DNA of 64,000 bases. It comes from Billgrantia aerodenitrificans (GTDB taxonomy: Bacteria > Pseudomonadota > Gammaproteobacteria > Pseudomonadales > Halomonadaceae). The notes under the pieces were generated by a model. The model saw nothing but the letters and a program-made list of their open reading frames with translations. It had not been told where the DNA came from and did no database searches. Positions 15,933 through 25,437 of this stretch are shown here, piece after piece. Position numbers and translations under genes: made by a program. The DNA lies in contig NZ_JABFTV010000007.1 of NCBI RefSeq assembly GCF_021404405.1, positions 248,001-312,000 on the forward strand, written 5' to 3'. The stretch's first letter is position 1. The number at the start of each line of letters is the position of its first letter.

Positions 15933-16907
15933 ATGTATCTCCTACGTCTCACGGCGGTTGCTGCCGCTGTCGCCCTAGTCTCGGCACCCCTCCAGGCCCG
16001 CGAGATCACCTTCGGTCACGTCGGCGGCCCCGATTCGCTGTTTGCCGACTCCGCCGACTACTTCGCCGAGCTGGTCAACGAGCGCCTGCCGGAGCCTTAC
16101 GAGGTGGTGGTGTTCGGCTCCAGCCAGTTGGGCACCGACTCGGAGCTGCTCCAGCGCATGCGGCTCGGTACCGTCGACCTGGCCCTGCCCTCGACCATCA
16201 TGTCCTCGGTGGCTGACGAGTTCGGCCTCTTCGAGCTGCCCTATCTGATCCAGGACCGCGAGCACATGAAGCGGGTCGAGGAGGAGGTGTTCTGGCCGCA
16301 ACTGGCGCCTCTGGCCGAGCAGAACGGCTACCGCATTCTCGCCGTGTGGGAGAACGGCTTCCGCCACATCACCAACAACCGCCGCGCGATCAATACCCCG
16401 GATGACCTGCGTGGCATCAAGCTGCGGGTGCCTCAGGGCGTATGGCGCGTACGCATGTTCGAGGAGTACGGCGCCGAGCCCTCGCCGATGTCGCTTTCCG
16501 AGGTATTCATGGCCCTGCAGACCGGCGTCATGGATGGTCAGGAAAACCCCCTGGCCCAGATCGCCGGACAGCGCTTCCAGGAGGTGCAGAACTACCTCTC
16601 CCTTACCGGGCACGTCTATACACCGGCCTACCTCACTGCCGGGCGCCGCTTCGACAACCTTCCCGATGAGGTGCAGGAGATCATCATCGAGGCGGCCAAG
16701 GAGACACAGGCGTTCGTCTACGAGCACGCCGCGCAGCTCGACGAGGACCTCATTGATGTGATTCGCCAGGCGAACACCGAAGTGAACGAGGTCGATACGT
16801 CGGTCTTCATCGAAGCTTCCGGGGCGATCTACGAAGCCTTCTCCCGCGAAGTGCCCGGCTCTCAGGAGCTGATCGACAGGGTGCTGGAGCTTGGCGAAGG
16901 CTCCTGA
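15933..16907 (+). CDS. dctP: TRAP transporter substrate-binding protein (DctP family)
   Basis: Periplasmic receptor of the second TRAP importer, 324 residues. Signal peptide 1-22 (ending PLQA, mature REITFGHVGG). The ligand-clamp arginine is in GIKLRVPQG (Arg165) and the DGQENPL motif is at 201-207, both canonical. The remaining landmarks NGFRHITNNRR and LSLTGHVYTPAYL match carboxylate-binding DctPs. It heads a DctP-DctQ-DctM-aminotransferase-dehydrogenase run on the plus strand. Downstream enzymes suggest an amino- or hydroxyacid, but the ligand is not determined by sequence. Confidence 0.92.
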   Translation: MYLLRLTAVAAAVALVSAPLQAREITFGHVGGPDSLFADSADYFAELVNERLPEPYEVVVFGSSQLGTDSELLQRMRLGTVDLALPSTIMSSVADEFGLFELPYLIQDREHMKRVEEEVFWPQLAPLAEQNGYRILAVWENGFRHITNNRRAINTPDDLRGIKLRVPQGVWRVRMFEEYGAEPSPMSLSEVFMALQTGVMDGQENPLAQIAGQRFQEVQNYLSLTGHVYTPAYLTAGRRFDNLPDEVQEIIIEAAKETQAFVYEHAAQLDEDLIDVIRQANTEVNEVDTSVFIEASGAIYEAFSREVPGSQELIDRVLELGEGS

Positions 16908-16936
16908 TCCTCCTTGCCTCAACGGCAAAGTGCCTG

Positions 16937-16961
16937 CCCACGCCCTTACAGGGGGCGTGGG
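16937..16961 (+). other. Intercistronic hairpin after second dctP
   Basis: CCCACGCCC (16937-16945) pairs with GGGCGTGGG (16953-16961) around a 7-nt loop, 29 bases after the dctP stop and before dctQ. There is no T-run. Confidence 0.6.
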
Positions 16962-16995
16962 TCGCCCACCCCTCTTCCTGAACGAGTCGAGAGCC

Positions 16996-17583
16996 ATGGG
17001 TACCTTGAATCGCATCTCCCGCATCCTGGAGCGTCTGCTCGAGATCATCACGGTAGTGCTGATGGTTTCGCTCACGCTGGTGGTGCTCTACGCAGTGGTG
17101 ACCCGCTACGCCTGGCGTACCCCTTCCTGGTATGACGAGGTGGCCGCCATCATGCTGGTGTGGCTGACCTACTACGCCGGGGCACTGGCAGCGCTCAAAC
17201 GGGGCCACATCGGCGTCGATGGCGTGCTGGCCGCCATGCCGGTCAAGTTTAGAATGCCGGTCGCCTACTTGTCCGAAGCGCTGGTCATCGGCTTCTTCGC
17301 CGTACTGTGTTGGGCTGGCCTGGTGGTGATCGAAGTGATGCAGGGCATGGCACTGATCACCCTGCGCTGGGTGCCGCTCAGCTTCACCCAGTCGGTCATT
17401 CCCATCGGAGCGGCGCTGTTCATCATCGCCCAACTGCTCAGCATGCCGGCGCACCTGGCCAAGGTGCGCTCCGGTCGGACCCAGGAAGAGGAAGAGATTC
17501 GTCACGCTATCGCCGAGGCGGAGCGCGACAATGCACGTGCCGGCTTCACGGCGGATGCGCTGACCAAGAGGGACCTGCCATGA
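16996..17583 (+). CDS. TRAP transporter small permease (DctQ family)
   Basis: Four-helix inner-membrane subunit, 195 residues. RISRILERLLEIITVVLMVSL opens the first helix. TRYAWRTPSWYDEVAAIMLVWLTYYAG is the typical DctQ segment, and further helices follow. The C terminus is a charged soluble tail (RTQEEEEIRHAIAEAERDNA) longer than in the third TRAP system. ATG 16996 is preferred over an upstream in-frame start because the preceding sequence holds the intercistronic hairpin. Its stop overlaps the DctM start (ATGA). Confidence 0.88.
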   Translation: MGTLNRISRILERLLEIITVVLMVSLTLVVLYAVVTRYAWRTPSWYDEVAAIMLVWLTYYAGALAALKRGHIGVDGVLAAMPVKFRMPVAYLSEALVIGFFAVLCWAGLVVIEVMQGMALITLRWVPLSFTQSVIPIGAALFIIAQLLSMPAHLAKVRSGRTQEEEEIRHAIAEAERDNARAGFTADALTKRDLP

Positions 17584-18863
17584 CGCTCCCCTTCATGATA
17601 ATCGGCCTGCTGGGGCTGATCCTGATGGGGCTACCCATCGCAGTGGCATTGGCGATCGTGGCGACGGTAGCCATCGTGGTTTTCCAAGGCCTGGAGATGC
17701 TGCCCAATATCGGCCTGACGATGTTCGAAGGGGCAAGCAGTTTTCCTCTGCTGGCCATTCCGATGTTCGTGCTGGCCGGTGCCATCATGAATACCGGTGG
17801 CATCTCCAAGCGCCTGATCGCCTTCGCCTCGGCGCTGTTCGGCTTCATCCGCGGCGGGCTGGCGATGATCAACATCGGCGTCTCGCTGTTCTTCGCCGAG
17901 ATCTCCGGCTCGGCGGTGGCCGACGTGGCCGCCACCGGCTCGGTGCTGATCCCGGCCATGAAGAAGCGCGGTTATCCCAGCTCCTTCGCAGCGGCCGTGA
18001 CCTCGTCGTCGGCATCCCTGGCGATCATCATTCCCCCCTCGATTCCGATGATCCTCTACGGGGTGATGTCGGGCGCCTCCATCGTCCAGCTGTTCGTTGC
18101 CGGTATCGTGCCCGGATTGCTGGGTGCCGCGGGCCTGATGGCGCTGAGCTACTACTACGCGCGCAAGTACAACTGGCCGGTGGAGGAAGTGTTTCAGTTC
18201 AAGCGTGTTCGACAGACCGCCAGGGAGGCCGGTTGGGCGCTGACCCTGCCGATCATCATCCTCGGCTCCATCTTCGGCGGTTTCGTGACGGCCACCGAAG
18301 GGGCCGGCTTGGCGGTGGCGGCGGCGATCTTCATCAGCGCCGTGATCTACCGCGAGCTGGATCTGCGTACCCTGTACAAGGCCATCGTCGATGGCGGCCA
18401 GCAGACCGCCGTGGTGATGCTGCTGGTGGCGGCTTCGGCGTTGATCGGGGTGTTCCTGACCGAGATGCGCATGCCCCAGCAGCTGGCCCAGGCGGTGCTC
18501 AGCCTGACCGACAACAAGTACGCCATTCTTATGATGCTGAACGTCTTCTTCCTGCTGATCGGGCTCTTCCTGCACTCGGCGGCGGCGATCATCCTGGTGG
18601 TACCCATCGTCATGCCGCTGGTCGGCGCGGCGGGCATCGATCCGGTCCACTTCGGCCTGGTGGTATGTCTCAACCTGGCCATCGGCCAGCAGACCCCGCC
18701 GGTGGCGAGCGTGCTGATCACGGCCTGCTCGATCGCCAAGACGGATGTGTGGTCGGTGACCCGTTCGAACCTCGGTTTCATCTCCGTGCTGCTCTTCATT
18801 CTGCTGCTGGTGACCTACATCCCGGCCATTCCGATGGCGTTGGTGGAATTCTTTTACCGCTAG
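17580..18863 (+). CDS. TRAP transporter large permease (DctM family)
   Basis: Translocation subunit of the second TRAP importer, 427 residues, about 12 membrane helices of the ion-transporter superfamily. Begins MTLPFMIIGLLGLILMGLPIAVALAI. Signature segments are SFPLLAIPMFVLAGAIMNTGGIS, EISGSAVADVAATGSVLIPAM and SSASLAIIIPPSIPMILYG in the first half, and EGAGLAVAAAIFIS and QQTPPVASVLITACSIA in the second. Start codon overlaps the DctQ stop, so translation is coupled. Uptake is expected to be Na+-driven, as in other TRAP systems, which fits a halophile. Confidence 0.92.
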   Translation: MTLPFMIIGLLGLILMGLPIAVALAIVATVAIVVFQGLEMLPNIGLTMFEGASSFPLLAIPMFVLAGAIMNTGGISKRLIAFASALFGFIRGGLAMINIGVSLFFAEISGSAVADVAATGSVLIPAMKKRGYPSSFAAAVTSSSASLAIIIPPSIPMILYGVMSGASIVQLFVAGIVPGLLGAAGLMALSYYYARKYNWPVEEVFQFKRVRQTAREAGWALTLPIIILGSIFGGFVTATEGAGLAVAAAIFISAVIYRELDLRTLYKAIVDGGQQTAVVMLLVAASALIGVFLTEMRMPQQLAQAVLSLTDNKYAILMMLNVFFLLIGLFLHSAAAIILVVPIVMPLVGAAGIDPVHFGLVVCLNLAIGQQTPPVASVLITACSIAKTDVWSVTRSNLGFISVLLFILLLVTYIPAIPMALVEFFYR

Positions 18864-18929
18864 CCGGGTGGCATCCAATGGCCAGGCTGCCTGTGGCCAA
18901 TGACAACGATCAACCATGGAGCACTTGTG

Positions 18930-20138
18930 ATGCTGAACCTCGACTTCCACCCATCGGGCCGCCACTTCCTGCAGATCCCCGGGCCGTCACCGGTGCCGGA
19001 TCGCATTCTGCGGGCCATGAGCCTGCCCACCATCGACCATCGCGGCCCGGAGTTCGGCGCCCTGGGCCTGGAGCTGCTGACCAAGCTCAAGCAGGTGTTC
19101 AAGACCGCAGGGCCGGTGATGATCTATCCGGCCTCGGGGACCGGCGCCTGGGAGGCGGCACTCGCCAACGTTCTCTCCCCCGGCGACCGGGTGCTGATGT
19201 TCGAGACCGGCCATTTTGCCGCTTTGTGGCACAAGATGGCACTTCGCCTGCAGCTCGAGCCCGAGTTCATCGGGCTGCCGGGCTATGAAGGCTGGCGCCA
19301 GGGCATTCAGGCCGACATGATCGAGGCACGTCTGCGGGAGGATGCCGAGCACCGGATCAAGGCGGTCTGCGTGGTGCACAACGAGACCTCTACCGGCGTG
19401 ACCAGCGATATCGCCGCGGTGCGTCGCGCCATCGATGCCGCCGGCCATCCGGCACTGCTGCTGGTGGATACCATCTCGGGGCTCGCCAGTGCCGACTACC
19501 GGCATGACGAGTGGGGCGTCGACGTGACCATCTCCGGCTCCCAGAAGGGACTGATGCTGCCACCGGGCATCAGCTTCAACGCCCTTTCCGACAAGGCCAT
19601 CGCGGCCAGCCGCGAATCGACAATGCCCAGGAGCTTCTGGGCATGGGACGAGATTCTCGAGGCCAACCAGAACGGCTACTGGCCCTACACCCCCAGCACC
19701 AACCTGCTCTACGGCCTCAACGAGGCGCTGGACATGCTGCTCGACGAGGGGCTCGACCACGTATTTGCCCGCCACCAGCGCTGGGCCGCGGGGGTGCGCA
19801 CGGCGGTCGAGGCTTGGGGCCTGGAGATCCAGTGCCAGGATCCGGCGCTCTACTCGCCGGTGCTCACCGGGGTAGTGATGCCGCAAGGGATCGATGCCGA
19901 CACCGTGCGCAAGATCATCTACGAGCGCTTCGATCTGTCGCTGGGCATGGGGCTCGGCAAGGCCAAGGGCAAGATGTTCCGCATCGGCCACCTGGGCGAC
20001 TGCAACGACCTGACGCTGATCGCCACCCTCGGCGGCTGCGAGGCCGGCATGAAGCTCTGCGGCGTGCCCCTTGCCGGCAGCGGTGTGGTGGCGGCGCTCG
20101 AATACTTCGCGGACAACCCGTTGCCGACCGCCCGCTGA
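18930..20138 (+). CDS. Class V PLP aminotransferase (serine-glyoxylate / alanine-glyoxylate type)
   Basis: Pyridoxal-phosphate transaminase, 402 residues. GRHFLQIPGPSPVPDRILRAM and TIDHRGPEF are the family N terminus. YPASGTGAWEAAL is the cofactor-phosphate region. VVHNETSTGV and LLVDTISGLAS precede the Schiff-base lysine in SGSQKGLMLPPG. The C terminus has KMFRIGHLGDCNDLTLIATLGGCEAGM. The pattern matches SgaA-like serine-glyoxylate aminotransferases, which make hydroxypyruvate and glycine. ATG 18930 (GGAG upstream) is preferred to an ATG at 18900. The gene sits between the TRAP importer and an FAD/Fe-S dehydrogenase. Other amino acid/glyoxylate pairs remain possible. Confidence 0.87.
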   Translation: MLNLDFHPSGRHFLQIPGPSPVPDRILRAMSLPTIDHRGPEFGALGLELLTKLKQVFKTAGPVMIYPASGTGAWEAALANVLSPGDRVLMFETGHFAALWHKMALRLQLEPEFIGLPGYEGWRQGIQADMIEARLREDAEHRIKAVCVVHNETSTGVTSDIAAVRRAIDAAGHPALLLVDTISGLASADYRHDEWGVDVTISGSQKGLMLPPGISFNALSDKAIAASRESTMPRSFWAWDEILEANQNGYWPYTPSTNLLYGLNEALDMLLDEGLDHVFARHQRWAAGVRTAVEAWGLEIQCQDPALYSPVLTGVVMPQGIDADTVRKIIYERFDLSLGMGLGKAKGKMFRIGHLGDCNDLTLIATLGGCEAGMKLCGVPLAGSGVVAALEYFADNPLPTAR

Positions 20139-20173
20139 AGGTCGAGATTCCCTGCAACAGCTGAGGAAGGACG

Positions 20174-23167
20174 ATGACGTCTCTGACGGACAAGAGCGTT
20201 GCCCCGGATGCGCGGGTCAAGCCGGTCACCGAACTGGCGGCCCGGCTGTCCCGGGAGATGGAGGGCGAGGTACTGTTCGACCACGCCGCGCGCGGTCGCT
20301 ACTCCACCGATGCCTCTATCTACCAGGTGATGCCGCTGGGCGTGGTGATTCCGCGCCACCAGCGGGATCTGACGACGGTGCTGGAGGCCGCCCGCGATGC
20401 GCGGGTACCGATCCTGGCGCGGGGCGCCGGTACCAGCCAGTGCGGCCAGACGGTGGGCGAGGCGCTGGTGATCGACACCACCCGCTGGCTCAGGGAAATC
20501 GTCGAGTTCGACCGTGAGGCGCGCACCGTGGTGGTCGAGCCCGGCATCGTGCTCGATCATCTCAATGCCTGGCTCAAGCCCCATGGGCTCTGGTATCCGG
20601 TAGACGTTTCCACCAGCGCCCAGTGCACCCTGGGAGGGATGACCGGCAATAACTCCTGCGGCTCGCGCTCGATCCGCTACGGCAACATGGTGCACAACGT
20701 GCTGGGCGTCGAGGCCTGGCTGGCCGACGGCAGCGAGGGCCGCTTCGGCTTCTTCGACGAGCTGCCGCTCAAAGGGCGCGAGCGTCAACTGGCCGAACGG
20801 GTCAAGGCCATTGCCGAGGGGGTGTCCGCCGAGATCCGCGAGCACTTCCCCAAGGTGCTGCGTCGGGTCGGCGGCTACAACCTGGACCTCTTCGACTGCC
20901 AGAATCCCAAGCCCTATGACCCGCAGGGGCGCGTAAATCTGGCCCACCTGCTGGTGGGCTCCGAGGGCACCCTGGGGGTGAGCCGACGCATCAAGCTGCG
21001 GCTCTCGCCGCTACCGGCGCACAAGGTGCTCGGCGTGGTCAACTTCCCCACTTTCTACCAGGCGATGGATTTCACCCAGCACATCGTCACCCTCGACCCC
21101 ACTGCGGTGGAGCTGGTCGATCGCACCATGATCGACTTGTCGCTGGAGAATCCGGCGTTCCGCCCGGTGATCGAGAAAGCGCTGATCGGCCAGCCCCAAG
21201 CGGTGCTGCTGGTGGAGTTCGCCGGTGAGGAGCGGCAGGCCCAGCTCGCCTCGCTCAAACGTCTCACCGAGCTGATGGCCGATCTGGGCCTGCCCGGCAG
21301 CGTGGTGGAGATGCCCGACGCCGCCGAGCAGGCGGCGCTGTGGAACGTGCGCAAGGCCGGTCTCAACATCATGATGAGCATGAAGGGTGACGGCAAACCG
21401 GTTTCCTTCATCGAGGACTGCGCGGTGCCCCTCGAACATCTGGCCGAGTACACCGACCGGCTCACCGAGGTGTTTCATCGCCACGGTACCGAGGGCACCT
21501 GGTATGCCCACGCCAGCGTCGGCACGCTGCACGTGCGGCCTATCCTCGACATGCGCCGGGGCGGGGCGCGCAAGATGCGTGAGATCGCCGAGGAGGCTTC
21601 CGTCCTGGTGCGCCAATACAAGGGGGCCTACTCCGGCGAGCATGGCGACGGCCTGTGCCGCGGCGAGTGGGTGGCCTGGCAGTTCGGCGAGCCCCTCAAC
21701 GAGGCCTTCCGGGCGGTCAAGGGCGCCTTCGATCCGCAGAACCTGCTCAACCCGGGCAAGATCGTCGATACGCCGAAAATGGATGACGAGCGCTATTTCC
21801 GCTTTCCCGTCCGCTATCAGCGCATTCCGCTCACGCCGCTGTTCGACTGGTCGGCTTGGAACGTCACCCGCGACCCGCTCACCGGCGAGCTGGGCGAGCC
21901 CGGCAGCGCCGGTGACGCCACCCATGGCCTGGCGATGGCGGTGGAGATGTGCAACAACAACGGCCACTGCCGCAAGTTCGACGCCGGCACCATGTGCCCC
22001 AGCTACCGCATCACCCGGGACGAGCAGCACCTGACCCGGGGCAGGGCCAACACCTTGCGCCTGGCACTTTCCGGGCAGCTCGGCGAGCAGGGGCTGGCCG
22101 ACGATGCGGTCAAGGAGGCGCTCGATTTGTGCGTTTCCTGCAAGGGCTGCAAGCGCGATTGCCCCACCGGCATCGACATGGCCAAGTTCAAGATCGAGGC
22201 GCGTGCCGCCCGGGTGCGAACCAAGGGGCTCGCCCTGCGCGATCGCCTGATCGGCGAGATGCCGCGCTATGCGCCATGGGCGAAACGGTTCGCGGGGCTG
22301 CTGAGTGCAGTGGAGCGTCTCGACTTCCTGGCGCAGCCGCTGAAGCGAGCGCTGGGCTTCGCCCCGCAGCGCCGTTTTCCGGCCTTCACTAGTGATTTCC
22401 TCGGCGAATACCACGGCACGCCGGCCCTGGCCGCCGGCGAAGTGGTGTTGTTCGTCGATACCTTCAACAACTATATGGAGGGCGACAACGCCCGGGCCGC
22501 CAAGCGGGTGCTGGAGGCGGCCGGCTATCGCGTTCACCTCAACCTCAAGCCGGGGGAGCGGCCGCTATGCTGCGGCCGTACCTACCTCTCGTCCGGTCAG
22601 TTCGCCAAGGCGAAAGACGAGGCCAGGCGCACGCTCGATGCCCTGATGCCCTATGTCGAGCGCGGCGTGGCCGTCGTCGGGCTCGAACCCTCCTGCCTGC
22701 TCGGCATGCGCGACGAGTTCCTGCAGTACGGCTTCGGCGAGCAGGCGCGGGCCCTGGCGGATGCCGCGATGCTGTTCGAGGAGTTTCTGGTCAAGGCGCG
22801 ACAGGCGGGCGAGCTGACCCTCGATCTCAAGCCGCTGCCCGGGCGTGCGCTGCTGCACGGCCACTGCCACCAAAAGGCCTTCGACGCGCTGCGCCCGGTA
22901 GAGCAGGTGTTGTCCTGGATTCCCGAGCTCACGGTCGAGACCGTCGACTCCTCCTGCTGCGGCATGGCGGGCAGCTTCGGCTACGAGGCAGAGCACTACG
23001 ACGCCTCGCTGCAGATGGCCGAACTGTCGCTGTTACCGGCCATCCGCGAGGCTGATGACGACACCGTGTTGGTGGCCGACGGTACCAGCTGCCGCCATCA
23101 GATCCGCGACGGCAGCGGCCGCGAGGCGATTCACGTGGCACGGCTGCTGGAGCGGGCGCTGACGTAA
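20174..23167 (+). CDS. FAD-linked oxidase fused to Fe-S (CCG) domain, D-lactate dehydrogenase type
   Basis: Large membrane-associated-type hydroxyacid dehydrogenase, 997 residues. The N-terminal FAD_binding_4 domain has RGAGTSQCGQTVGEAL, MTGNNSCGSRSIRYG and LLVGSEGTLGVSRRI; an FAD-oxidase C domain extends to about residue 535 (GEHGDGLCRGEW). Two ferredoxin-like clusters follow: CNNNGHC..MCPSYR near residue 592 and CVSCKGCKRDCP near residue 652. Two CCG domains end the protein (LCCGRTYLSSGQ near 798, SSCCGMAGSFGYE near 925). The fusion combines GlcD- and GlcF-like parts, as in YdiJ/Dld-II, passing electrons to the respiratory chain. A convergent lactate permease lies just beyond, supporting a lactate or related acid. 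Confidence 0.9.
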   Translation: MTSLTDKSVAPDARVKPVTELAARLSREMEGEVLFDHAARGRYSTDASIYQVMPLGVVIPRHQRDLTTVLEAARDARVPILARGAGTSQCGQTVGEALVIDTTRWLREIVEFDREARTVVVEPGIVLDHLNAWLKPHGLWYPVDVSTSAQCTLGGMTGNNSCGSRSIRYGNMVHNVLGVEAWLADGSEGRFGFFDELPLKGRERQLAERVKAIAEGVSAEIREHFPKVLRRVGGYNLDLFDCQNPKPYDPQGRVNLAHLLVGSEGTLGVSRRIKLRLSPLPAHKVLGVVNFPTFYQAMDFTQHIVTLDPTAVELVDRTMIDLSLENPAFRPVIEKALIGQPQAVLLVEFAGEERQAQLASLKRLTELMADLGLPGSVVEMPDAAEQAALWNVRKAGLNIMMSMKGDGKPVSFIEDCAVPLEHLAEYTDRLTEVFHRHGTEGTWYAHASVGTLHVRPILDMRRGGARKMREIAEEASVLVRQYKGAYSGEHGDGLCRGEWVAWQFGEPLNEAFRAVKGAFDPQNLLNPGKIVDTPKMDDERYFRFPVRYQRIPLTPLFDWSAWNVTRDPLTGELGEPGSAGDATHGLAMAVEMCNNNGHCRKFDAGTMCPSYRITRDEQHLTRGRANTLRLALSGQLGEQGLADDAVKEALDLCVSCKGCKRDCPTGIDMAKFKIEARAARVRTKGLALRDRLIGEMPRYAPWAKRFAGLLSAVERLDFLAQPLKRALGFAPQRRFPAFTSDFLGEYHGTPALAAGEVVLFVDTFNNYMEGDNARAAKRVLEAAGYRVHLNLKPGERPLCCGRTYLSSGQFAKAKDEARRTLDALMPYVERGVAVVGLEPSCLLGMRDEFLQYGFGEQARALADAAMLFEEFLVKARQAGELTLDLKPLPGRALLHGHCHQKAFDALRPVEQVLSWIPELTVETVDSSCCGMAGSFGYEAEHYDASLQMAELSLLPAIREADDDTVLVADGTSCRHQIRDGSGREAIHVARLLERALT

Positions 23168-23197
23168 AAACGCCCCCATGGCAATGCCATGGGGGCG
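23166..23197 (-). terminator. Terminator of the lactate permease gene
   Basis: CGCCCCCATGGC (23171-23182) and GCCATGGGGGCG (23186-23197) form a 12-bp stem with a 3-nt loop. On the minus strand it is followed by TTTTT, so it ends transcription of the permease. It may also slow transcripts from the plus strand. Confidence 0.85.
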
Positions 23198-23225
23198 CAA
23201 GCGTGCGGGCAAGATCAGGTCGGTC

Positions 23226-25058
23226 TCAGTCTTCCAGCTCCGCCTCTTCGAAGGGCTCCGGCTCAGCCTCGGCCGGCGCCTCCTGCTCCGCTTCCTCGTC
23301 CGGTTCCGCCGCTTCCGCAGGCTCCTGCTCCATCTGCTCGACGATCGCGGTCTCCGTGGCGCCCACTTCCATCAGCGGGTCGCTGACGTTGAGCACGTAG
23401 AAGCCGATCATGGCGATCGCCCCGGCGAACACCAGATAGTAGATCGTCGGCAGGATGGTCTTGCGGATGGTCTCGCCTTCACGGCCGAGCAGGCCGACGG
23501 TGGCCGATGCCGCTACCACGTTGTGGATGGCGATCATGTTACCCGCCGCGGCACCCACGGCCTGCAGCGCCACCATGAAGGCCGTGGAGAGACCGAGCTG
23601 CTGGGCGACGTTGAACTGGAACTCGGCCAGCATCAGGTTCGCCGCCGTGTTGGAGCCGGCGATGAAGGCTCCCAGGCCACCCACGGCAGGAGCGAAGAAG
23701 GGATAGACGTCACCCACCCCGTCGGCCACGAACTGGGCCATGGCCACCGGCATGGAGACCAGGTCGCCGGCATTGACCCCGGAGTTGATCAGGATACGCA
23801 CCATGGGGATGGTGAAGATCAGCACGAAGCCGGCGCCGAAGATGGTGCGCGAGGACTCGCTGAAGGCTGCCTTGAGTTCACCGGCACGCATGCGGTGGAT
23901 CACAGCGGTGATCAGTACCACCATCAGCAGGATGCCACCGGGCAGGTAGAGTGGCTCCAGGCTGCCCGAGACGCCTGACTCACCCAAGATGTTGGCCCAG
24001 CCGAAGCTGATCGTGTTCAGGGCGCTGCGTACGGGTTCGACGGTGCGTGAAATGACCAGCAGTACGGCCAGCAGCACGTAGGGGAGCCAGCCCATCCAGG
24101 TGGAGAGCGGGATCTTGCCGGCGATCTCGTCGATCTTGATCTCGATCTTGCCGATCCAGTTGTCGGGCCAACTGCTGCGCTCGGGGAAGTCCCAGGTATC
24201 CTTCGGAATCAGGAAGCCGCGACGGGCGGCGGGAACCACGATGGCCAGGCCGACCATGGCACCGATCATCGACGGGAATTCCGGCCCCAGCAGCACGCCT
24301 GCCAGCATGTAGGGCACCACGAAGGCGACCCCGGCAAACAGGGCGAAGGGGGTGATCGAGAGCCCCTCTTTCCACGATTTGTTGGCGCCGAAGAACTTGA
24401 CCATGATCACGACCATGATCAGCGGCATCAGGATGCCGATGATGCCGTGGACGATGGCCACTTCCGCCGCGATCAGGCGGAAGTACTCCAGCCAGGTATA
24501 GCCGCCGGCTTCCAGCTGTTCGGTGATGGCACTCTGGTTGATGCCGCCGGTGACGCCTACCACGATGGGCGTGCCCACGGCACCGAAGGAGACCGGTGTA
24601 GACTGGATCATCATGCCGACCACGACGGCGGCCAGCGCGGGGAAGCCGAGCGCCACCATCAGCGGTGCGGCCACGGCCGCGGGCGTGCCGAAGCCCGAGG
24701 CGCCCTCGATGAAACAGCCGAACAGCCAGGCGACGATGATCGCCTGTACGCGGCGGTCGGGGCTGATGCCCGAGAAACCGTTACGGATCGCCGTGATGCC
24801 GCCCGAGTGCTTCAGGGTATTGAGCAGCAGGATGGCGCCGAAGATGATCCACAGGATCGAGGCGGTGAGTATCAGGCCCTGAAAGGTCGAGGCCAGGACC
24901 CGATTGAAGCTCATCTCCCAGGCGAACAGGGCGATGACGGCCGTGACCAGGTAGACGATCGGCATGGCCGTCTTGGCCGCCATGCGAAAGCCGATGAGCA
25001 GCACGCCGGCAAGTATCAGCGGCGTGAAGGCTAGTAGCGCTAGGGTCGTATCGGTCAT
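23226..25058 (-). CDS. lctP: L-lactate permease (LctP/LldP family) with acidic C-terminal tail
   Basis: Inner-membrane lactate importer, 610 residues with about 14 helices. Family motifs include [45 protein letters not shown], and [19 protein letters not shown] with [24 protein letters not shown]. The last ~40 residues are a soluble, strongly acidic tail rich in Glu, Pro and Ala, not part of the typical E. coli LldP. An LldR/PdhR-like operator lies 129 bp upstream, in keeping with lactate-responsive control. It converges with the FAD/Fe-S dehydrogenase, likely the enzyme that uses its cargo. Confidence 0.92.
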   Translation of the reverse strand: MTDTTLALLAFTPLILAGVLLIGFRMAAKTAMPIVYLVTAVIALFAWEMSFNRVLASTFQGLILTASILWIIFGAILLLNTLKHSGGITAIRNGFSGISPDRRVQAIIVAWLFGCFIEGASGFGTPAAVAAPLMVALGFPALAAVVVGMMIQSTPVSFGAVGTPIVVGVTGGINQSAITEQLEAGGYTWLEYFRLIAAEVAIVHGIIGILMPLIMVVIMVKFFGANKSWKEGLSITPFALFAGVAFVVPYMLAGVLLGPEFPSMIGAMVGLAIVVPAARRGFLIPKDTWDFPERSSWPDNWIGKIEIKIDEIAGKIPLSTWMGWLPYVLLAVLLVISRTVEPVRSALNTISFGWANILGESGVSGSLEPLYLPGGILLMVVLITAVIHRMRAGELKAAFSESSRTIFGAGFVLIFTIPMVRILINSGVNAGDLVSMPVAMAQFVADGVGDVYPFFAPAVGGLGAFIAGSNTAANLMLAEFQFNVAQQLGLSTAFMVALQAVGAAAGNMIAIHNVVAASATVGLLGREGETIRKTILPTIYYLVFAGAIAMIGFYVLNVSDPLMEVGATETAIVEQMEQEPAEAAEPDEEAEQEAPAEAEPEPFEEAELED

Positions 25059-25186
25059 GACGTTTCCTCGGATTTCTCCTTGTTAGAGCTGTCGGGCAAG
25101 CGATACCCGACAAGGCCACTGCCGAGTCTTCGACGGCAAGGGAGGCAACGATACGAAGAGCGAGCGCAAGTTGCCATCCATGGATC

Positions 25187-25201
25187 ATTGGTCTTACCAA
25201 T
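25187..25201 (-). promoter_or_regulatory. LldR/PdhR-type operator upstream of lctP
   Basis: ATTGGT-CTT-ACCAAT is a perfect 6-bp inverted repeat with a 3-bp spacer. It matches the known ATTGGTnnnACCAAT pattern of the GntR-family regulators LldR and PdhR. It lies between the lactate permease start and the divergent GST gene. No lldR gene is in the window. Confidence 0.7.
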
Positions 25202-25383
25202 CTATGGTGCAGTGCGGAAATTAAAATTAGGATTTTTTTCTCAATGAAAACATATGCATGTGCTTGAGTAGCGGGTTCCGATAGCCGCCGGGGATGAATT
25301 CGTTATTAGACTAATGGACAGGCTTCCGCTTCCAGCGTAGTCGAGCCCGGCTCGATTGGCATCCCAGGGGCAAGGCTGGCACT

Positions 25384-25419
25384 ATCCGAGAACGGCGAAA
25401 CATCCGAGAACGACAAAAC
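25384..25419 (+). repeat. Tandem 18-bp direct repeat upstream of GST gene
   Basis: ATCCGAGAACGGCGAAAC (25384-25401) is followed directly by ATCCGAGAACGACAAAAC (25402-25419), 16 of 18 identical. It lies 18 bp before the GST start codon and may be a tandem regulator site or slippage duplication. Confidence 0.75.
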
Positions 25420-25437
25420 ACATCCATCGGAGGCGGC

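Larger units (their letters stand above)
25059..25437. promoter_or_regulatory. Divergent intergenic region, lactate permease / GST
   Basis: 379 bases without a convincing gene. It contains the LldR-like operator (25187-25201), an AT-rich stretch near 25215-25260 likely to carry promoters, and a duplicated 18-bp direct repeat (25384-25419) just before the GST start. Confidence 0.55.
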
